Source: Methanospirillum lacunae
Lineage (GTDB): Archaea > Halobacteriota > Methanomicrobia > Methanomicrobiales > Methanospirillaceae
Length of the DNA stretch: 64,000 nt
Assembly: GCF_003173355.1 (NCBI RefSeq)
Contig: NZ_QGMY01000017.1
Location: forward strand, 62,001-126,000
Reading direction: 5' to 3'
Position numbers and translations under genes: made by a program. Below, piece by piece: positions 60,872-64,000 of the stretch; the first letter of the stretch is position 1; every line of letters begins with the position of its first letter. Under the pieces are notes generated by a model. That model worked only from the letters and a program-made list of their open reading frames with translations, had not been told where the DNA came from and made no database searches.

Positions 60872-61231
60872 CTATCCCTCTTCAAACAACGCTGCCTTCT
60901 TCTTCGGCCAATACTCCAGCATATTCCAGACCTGCATGGCAACCGCCACAAACCTTCCTCCCTCTTTTCCCGGAATATCAAACACAACCCCATGACCGGA
61001 CGTCGATAACTCCACTGTTCCCCCTGGACTCACCTCTATCCCTTCTTCCCGGTTGATCACAGCCCAAGCATCGCTACGAACAATCCTTGCTATCTCTCCG
61101 GGACCGTCGATGATCACCCGAATTGTGTCATTCACCGGATCTGGCTTCAGCCTGCCCACTTTCCAGAGCACAGAGCAACCGAACAAAAACCAGAAGAGAT
61201 GAGGCAGATGGATCCGAAACACCGGGTTCAT
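60872..61231 (-). CDS. Small primase-associated protein of unknown function
   Basis: Start taken at MNPVFRIHLPHLFWFLFGCS (61231), overlapping the primase gene stop by ATGA. The 119-residue product has a hydrophobic N-terminus and a conserved tail containing GVVFDIPGKEGGRFVAVAMQ and VWNMLEYWPKKKAALFEEG. No family recognised. The tail exists in three copies in this window (also 55,572 and 56,651), showing repeated duplication of the gene end. Its coupling to the primase suggests a replication or element-maintenance role. Confidence 0.65.
   Translation of the reverse strand: MNPVFRIHLPHLFWFLFGCSVLWKVGRLKPDPVNDTIRVIIDGPGEIARIVRSDAWAVINREEGIEVSPGGTVELSTSGHGVVFDIPGKEGGRFVAVAMQVWNMLEYWPKKKAALFEEG
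60882..60940. repeat. 59-bp direct repeat, right copy (partner at 56667-56725)
   Basis: Exact match to 56667-56725 in the same orientation, located in the 3' end of the intact primase-associated small gene. Confidence 0.85.
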
Positions 61232-64000
61232 GACCCCTCCCGGAGAATCCGTGACCTGCACGAGTCACAGACTGCCGTCCTTGTCTCAGGATCATGCCAT
61301 GTTGCCTTGAACGTATCACAGACCTGACATCTCCCTATATCTGAAGTCACTCTGACCAGAGATGCCGGGTCAATCACACCGGGAAGTGCCCTGAACGATG
61401 CTGCCTCATCACGTTTTGCCTTCTCAAAACATGATTTGCATATCTTCCGGTTCATCCGGGGAGGAGCAGCAAGCCGCTCTTTTGTCATCCGTTCCTGATA
61501 GTGAACCCATTTAGAACCACAGCATTCACATGGACCCTCACCAAAGCCCCGGTCAATCTCACAGAAATCAGAGGAATGTACACTCAAAAGTTTTTCCTGA
61601 TTTTCAGAACTGATTACAAGAGAATTTGCGTCCTGCGGCTCGTGCTGTATGGAAGTTGGTGTTTTGCGGATATAGGGGCCCTTACCTAACGCGTCAGAAT
61701 CACTATCTGATCTCGTAATGCCATCAGAACGAGGTACTTGATCACACCTCGCGGAAATTTTAGATTCACAAACATAGGTACCACAGACAGGATGATGGTC
61801 AAGTGTCTTCTCTGTATTTTCTAATTTTCCGCACTGTACATCTAAAGTACAATAATTATTATTATTTTTATTATTATACCCAGTATTTGCCTCTGAATTT
61901 GGTGCAGAAGTCTCCGTATTCTTTCCGAACTGAACCGCAGTTCCGAAAAAAGAATTTTGATCATGAGTATCCTCGATCACATTCTGATCGTTCTCACTGC
62001 CTCCAACAGGCATCTGGCCATCACCATCACCACCTTCGTGACCGTCATCAGGATCGAGCCAGCATCCACCCTCAAACCGCCATGCCTCATACACACGTTG
62101 ATCCCAGGAATAGGCCTTTGCTCTCCGATGGGCTGATGTTGACCCACTCTCATCAACTACGAGCGTCCGCACACATACTGAGACAGCGGGGCACTTTTCA
62201 AGGAGTCCAGAGTATTCACGACCTCTGCTCGTAGAGCCGTTCAGCATCTTGTAAATCACAGAAGAAGACAACTTCGTGATATGCTGTAACTCTGCAACCG
62301 TGATTTCACCACACCCGTGAGATCTGATAACATCAATAAGAAATGACTCTCTCCGGGTCAATTTGGATTCCTGCCCACCTGAAGAACTGTTAAGGGCGAT
62401 ATACAACTGTTTTGCAGCAGAAAAATCCTCTTCTGTTGCAAGGATCTGTTCCATGCCCCCGAAATCCACATGTGTACGCTGATGTTGCATAAGCACTGCA
62501 TGAGCCCTTACAAGATCGAGCAGCATATCAGGATTTCTTCGGTTCAATGCAGATGTAACCCGAATTCGGTTTGCGAATGGAATCGTAACCCAGGTTGGCG
62601 ATAACTGTCGCCATATATCCTGACAGACAAGGGCTTCATACCGAATATCTATAGTTTCAGGTGTGAACCTTGCTGCTTCCTGAAGAGTCCGCTTGAGGAC
62701 TGCTTCATCCTGCTCATGTGAATCATCGATCCAGCAGGTCAGCATCCTGTTCCAGACCTGGTCATCACCAGTACCATCAACTTTGGCTATCCACCAGACA
62801 CACCGTTCAGGAATAATACAGGTTTCACCAACACGGTCCTTGGTGACGGTTCGGTATATGAACGGACGACGAAATGAGGTAGTAACTCCTTTGAGAATCT
62901 CCTGCATCTGATCCGATAAGGCGATATCATCAAGGACAATCACACTTCCTGGCTGCATACCCTTGATATAGAAAAGGGCTTTCTCACTCATTCTCCCTTC
63001 AAGTCTGTATTCTTCAGGGATCTGAGTTAATATAGTCTCAAATGCATGAGATTTTCCTTTTCCTGATTCTCCTGTAACTGAAACATGAAGACCTCGTGCA
63101 TTGATAACCTTCCTTGATGCAAGTGACATAACAAGGCATTCAGCGAGAATCAAATCACCGATATGATCGCGTGCAAAGGTCTCAAGCATATACGATAATG
63201 GATCACCAGTTTGGAGAACGGTCTTCGCAGTGCTTGAAATATTACCTGATATTTCGGGATGAAGATCAGAAGATTCCTTTTCAGATTTTGACCCAGAGGT
63301 TGGATCTGATTTTAATCGTTTTTCGCTACCCTTTTTTATAGCGTCAATTTGGTTCAGAGATGACCGGGCTGATGGACCTTCATACATTGCCCGAAGTTCT
63401 GGCCACCGCTGCTTTCCTCCTCCACATGAAGCATGGTGACATCCTGCAAAGATACCCCCGTTTGAGAACTGGATAGCATATGCACCATCAGTATGGTCGT
63501 GTGAGAACGGACATGTATCAAGGATAAAGAGTGACCCATTCGCGTATGGCTTCTGCCTGTATCCGATAGAATACCGGTCAAGCCATGATTTCAGATCTGT
63601 TGGTGCTTTTCCTGCTGCTTTCCGGGATTTTGGTATTCCTTCAGGGTCTGCCTCTTTGGGAAGCATCTCTGATAGAGATGTTAACGCTTCTGTATGAACT
63701 ATCACCAGGGTTTCCGGAACAGAGAGTATCGTTGCCTTCCGGTGTGGTCGTGCAGCGATATTATCCCCTTTTCTGCAAGTCGTTCCATACAGTTTCCAGA
63801 TCCTGGCAGCGTTAAACACAGACGTATCAACGGTTGAGGATCCATCTGAAAAGAGGAGATCCAGGGTTTCAAGCACGTTCTTGACCAGATCCCGGGACTG
63901 TTCATCGTTTGGGAGATCAATGCGATACAGCAAATGAGCACCATTACCTGAGTCTGCCATGACCGGCTCAGGCCATCCAAGATCTGAAAGATATGCAGCA
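61228..64000 (-). CDS. Primase/helicase replication protein of a mobile element (N-terminus beyond window)
   Basis: The frame is open through the right edge (YLSDLGWPEPVMADSGNGAH near it), so the ATG at 63960 is internal. The visible part starts with a prim-pol-like segment (ADSGNGAHLLYRIDLPNDE), then a zinc module with CPFSHDHTDG and CHHASC. An ATPase follows, with Walker A GESGKGKSHAFE and Walker B SVIVLDDIALSD, then a winged helix (ELQHITKLSSSVIYKMLNGS) and C-terminal zinc knuckles (CECCGSKW, CKSCF, CQVCD...CDSC). This architecture is typical of archaeal plasmid or provirus replication proteins. It overlaps the small gene downstream by 4 nt. Confidence 0.82.
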   Translation of the reverse strand, partial: AAYLSDLGWPEPVMADSGNGAHLLYRIDLPNDEQSRDLVKNVLETLDLLFSDGSSTVDTSVFNAARIWKLYGTTCRKGDNIAARPHRKATILSVPETLVIVHTEALTSLSEMLPKEADPEGIPKSRKAAGKAPTDLKSWLDRYSIGYRQKPYANGSLFILDTCPFSHDHTDGAYAIQFSNGGIFAGCHHASCGGGKQRWPELRAMYEGPSARSSLNQIDAIKKGSEKRLKSDPTSGSKSEKESSDLHPEISGNISSTAKTVLQTGDPLSYMLETFARDHIGDLILAECLVMSLASRKVINARGLHVSVTGESGKGKSHAFETILTQIPEEYRLEGRMSEKALFYIKGMQPGSVIVLDDIALSDQMQEILKGVTTSFRRPFIYRTVTKDRVGETCIIPERCVWWIAKVDGTGDDQVWNRMLTCWIDDSHEQDEAVLKRTLQEAARFTPETIDIRYEALVCQDIWRQLSPTWVTIPFANRIRVTSALNRRNPDMLLDLVRAHAVLMQHQRTHVDFGGMEQILATEEDFSAAKQLYIALNSSSGGQESKLTRRESFLIDVIRSHGCGEITVAELQHITKLSSSVIYKMLNGSTSRGREYSGLLEKCPAVSVCVRTLVVDESGSTSAHRRAKAYSWDQRVYEAWRFEGGCWLDPDDGHEGGDGDGQMPVGGSENDQNVIEDTHDQNSFFGTAVQFGKNTETSAPNSEANTGYNNKNNNNYCTLDVQCGKLENTEKTLDHHPVCGTYVCESKISARCDQVPRSDGITRSDSDSDALGKGPYIRKTPTSIQHEPQDANSLVISSENQEKLLSVHSSDFCEIDRGFGEGPCECCGSKWVHYQERMTKERLAAPPRMNRKICKSCFEKAKRDEAASFRALPGVIDPASLVRVTSDIGRCQVCDTFKATWHDPETRTAVCDSCRSRILREGS

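Noticed and set aside
1-64000. tRNA or rRNA genes
   Set aside because: I looked for cloverleaf-like GGTTCGAATCC-type T-arm sequences in the larger gaps and saw none I could support.

Overview
The window reads as chromosomal DNA of a methanogenic archaeon of the order Methanomicrobiales, most like the Methanospirillum group. The evidence is archaeal ribosomal proteins (L39e, L31e, L18Ae, L21e, S19e), aIF6, SRP54/FtsY, prefoldin alpha, Rpb4/RpoF, RNase P Rpp21, PDCD5 and Pus10/TrmY, together with many PEGA, PKD, TPR and DUF3821-type surface proteins. The genus is an inference; no rRNA gene or methanogenesis enzyme is present to fix it.

Layout. 1-12,940: a radical-SAM YgiQ protein, a carboxymuconolactone-decarboxylase-like protein, secreted lipoproteins, PEGA, TPR and PKD surface proteins, an NreA-type repair protein ending in a PCNA-binding motif, and a RimI-like acetyltransferase. 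13,007-18,984: a signalling block with two stand-alone receivers, two hybrid kinases and a DUF2178/XRE pair. 19,069-24,444: an ion permease, a DUF3821-type surface protein, PurH, 6-phospho-3-hexuloisomerase and a PsiE-like membrane protein. 36,939 down to 24,453 (minus strand): a nearly gapless run of 21 genes for translation, secretion, RNA modification and transcription. Adjacent genes overlap by 1-32 nt or lie a few nt apart, and one internal TATA box is visible before S19e. Two genes too short for a routine ORF scan were recovered by eye: rpl39e (32,828-32,980) and xseB (39,409-39,588). 37,165-40,375: a TIM-barrel epimerase, exonuclease VII (xseA/xseB) and small envelope proteins.

40,376-55,370 is accessory. 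It holds an eight-repeat beta-propeller/PKD protein, an MFS exporter, a secreted cyclase-family hydrolase, an orphan metal/cobalamin-type binding protein with a palindrome at its promoter, a GH17 glucanase-like protein, a flavoprotein/HxlR pair, and an ABC importer whose binding protein has its two halves in reversed order. Decayed genes lie between them: a RhuM-family tail, a pRiA4b ORF-3-like gene with two frameshifts and a TGA, and a chemoreceptor-like tail.

55,370-64,000 looks like a mobile or satellite element. A primase/helicase protein running off the window edge is followed by a small overlapping gene. The 3' end of that small gene recurs twice more as remnants, and the three copies separate two cargo blocks: an MNT/HEPN toxin-antitoxin pair, and a block with HicB (plus a hicA broken by two TGA codons), an AlbA_2 ATP-binding protein, a 31-codon micro-ORF, a SIR2-domain protein and a broken DUF1156 methylase. 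Two of the copies share 59 identical bases. I infer stepwise capture of defence or toxin-antitoxin cargo next to a replication module. This is the most interesting structure in the window.
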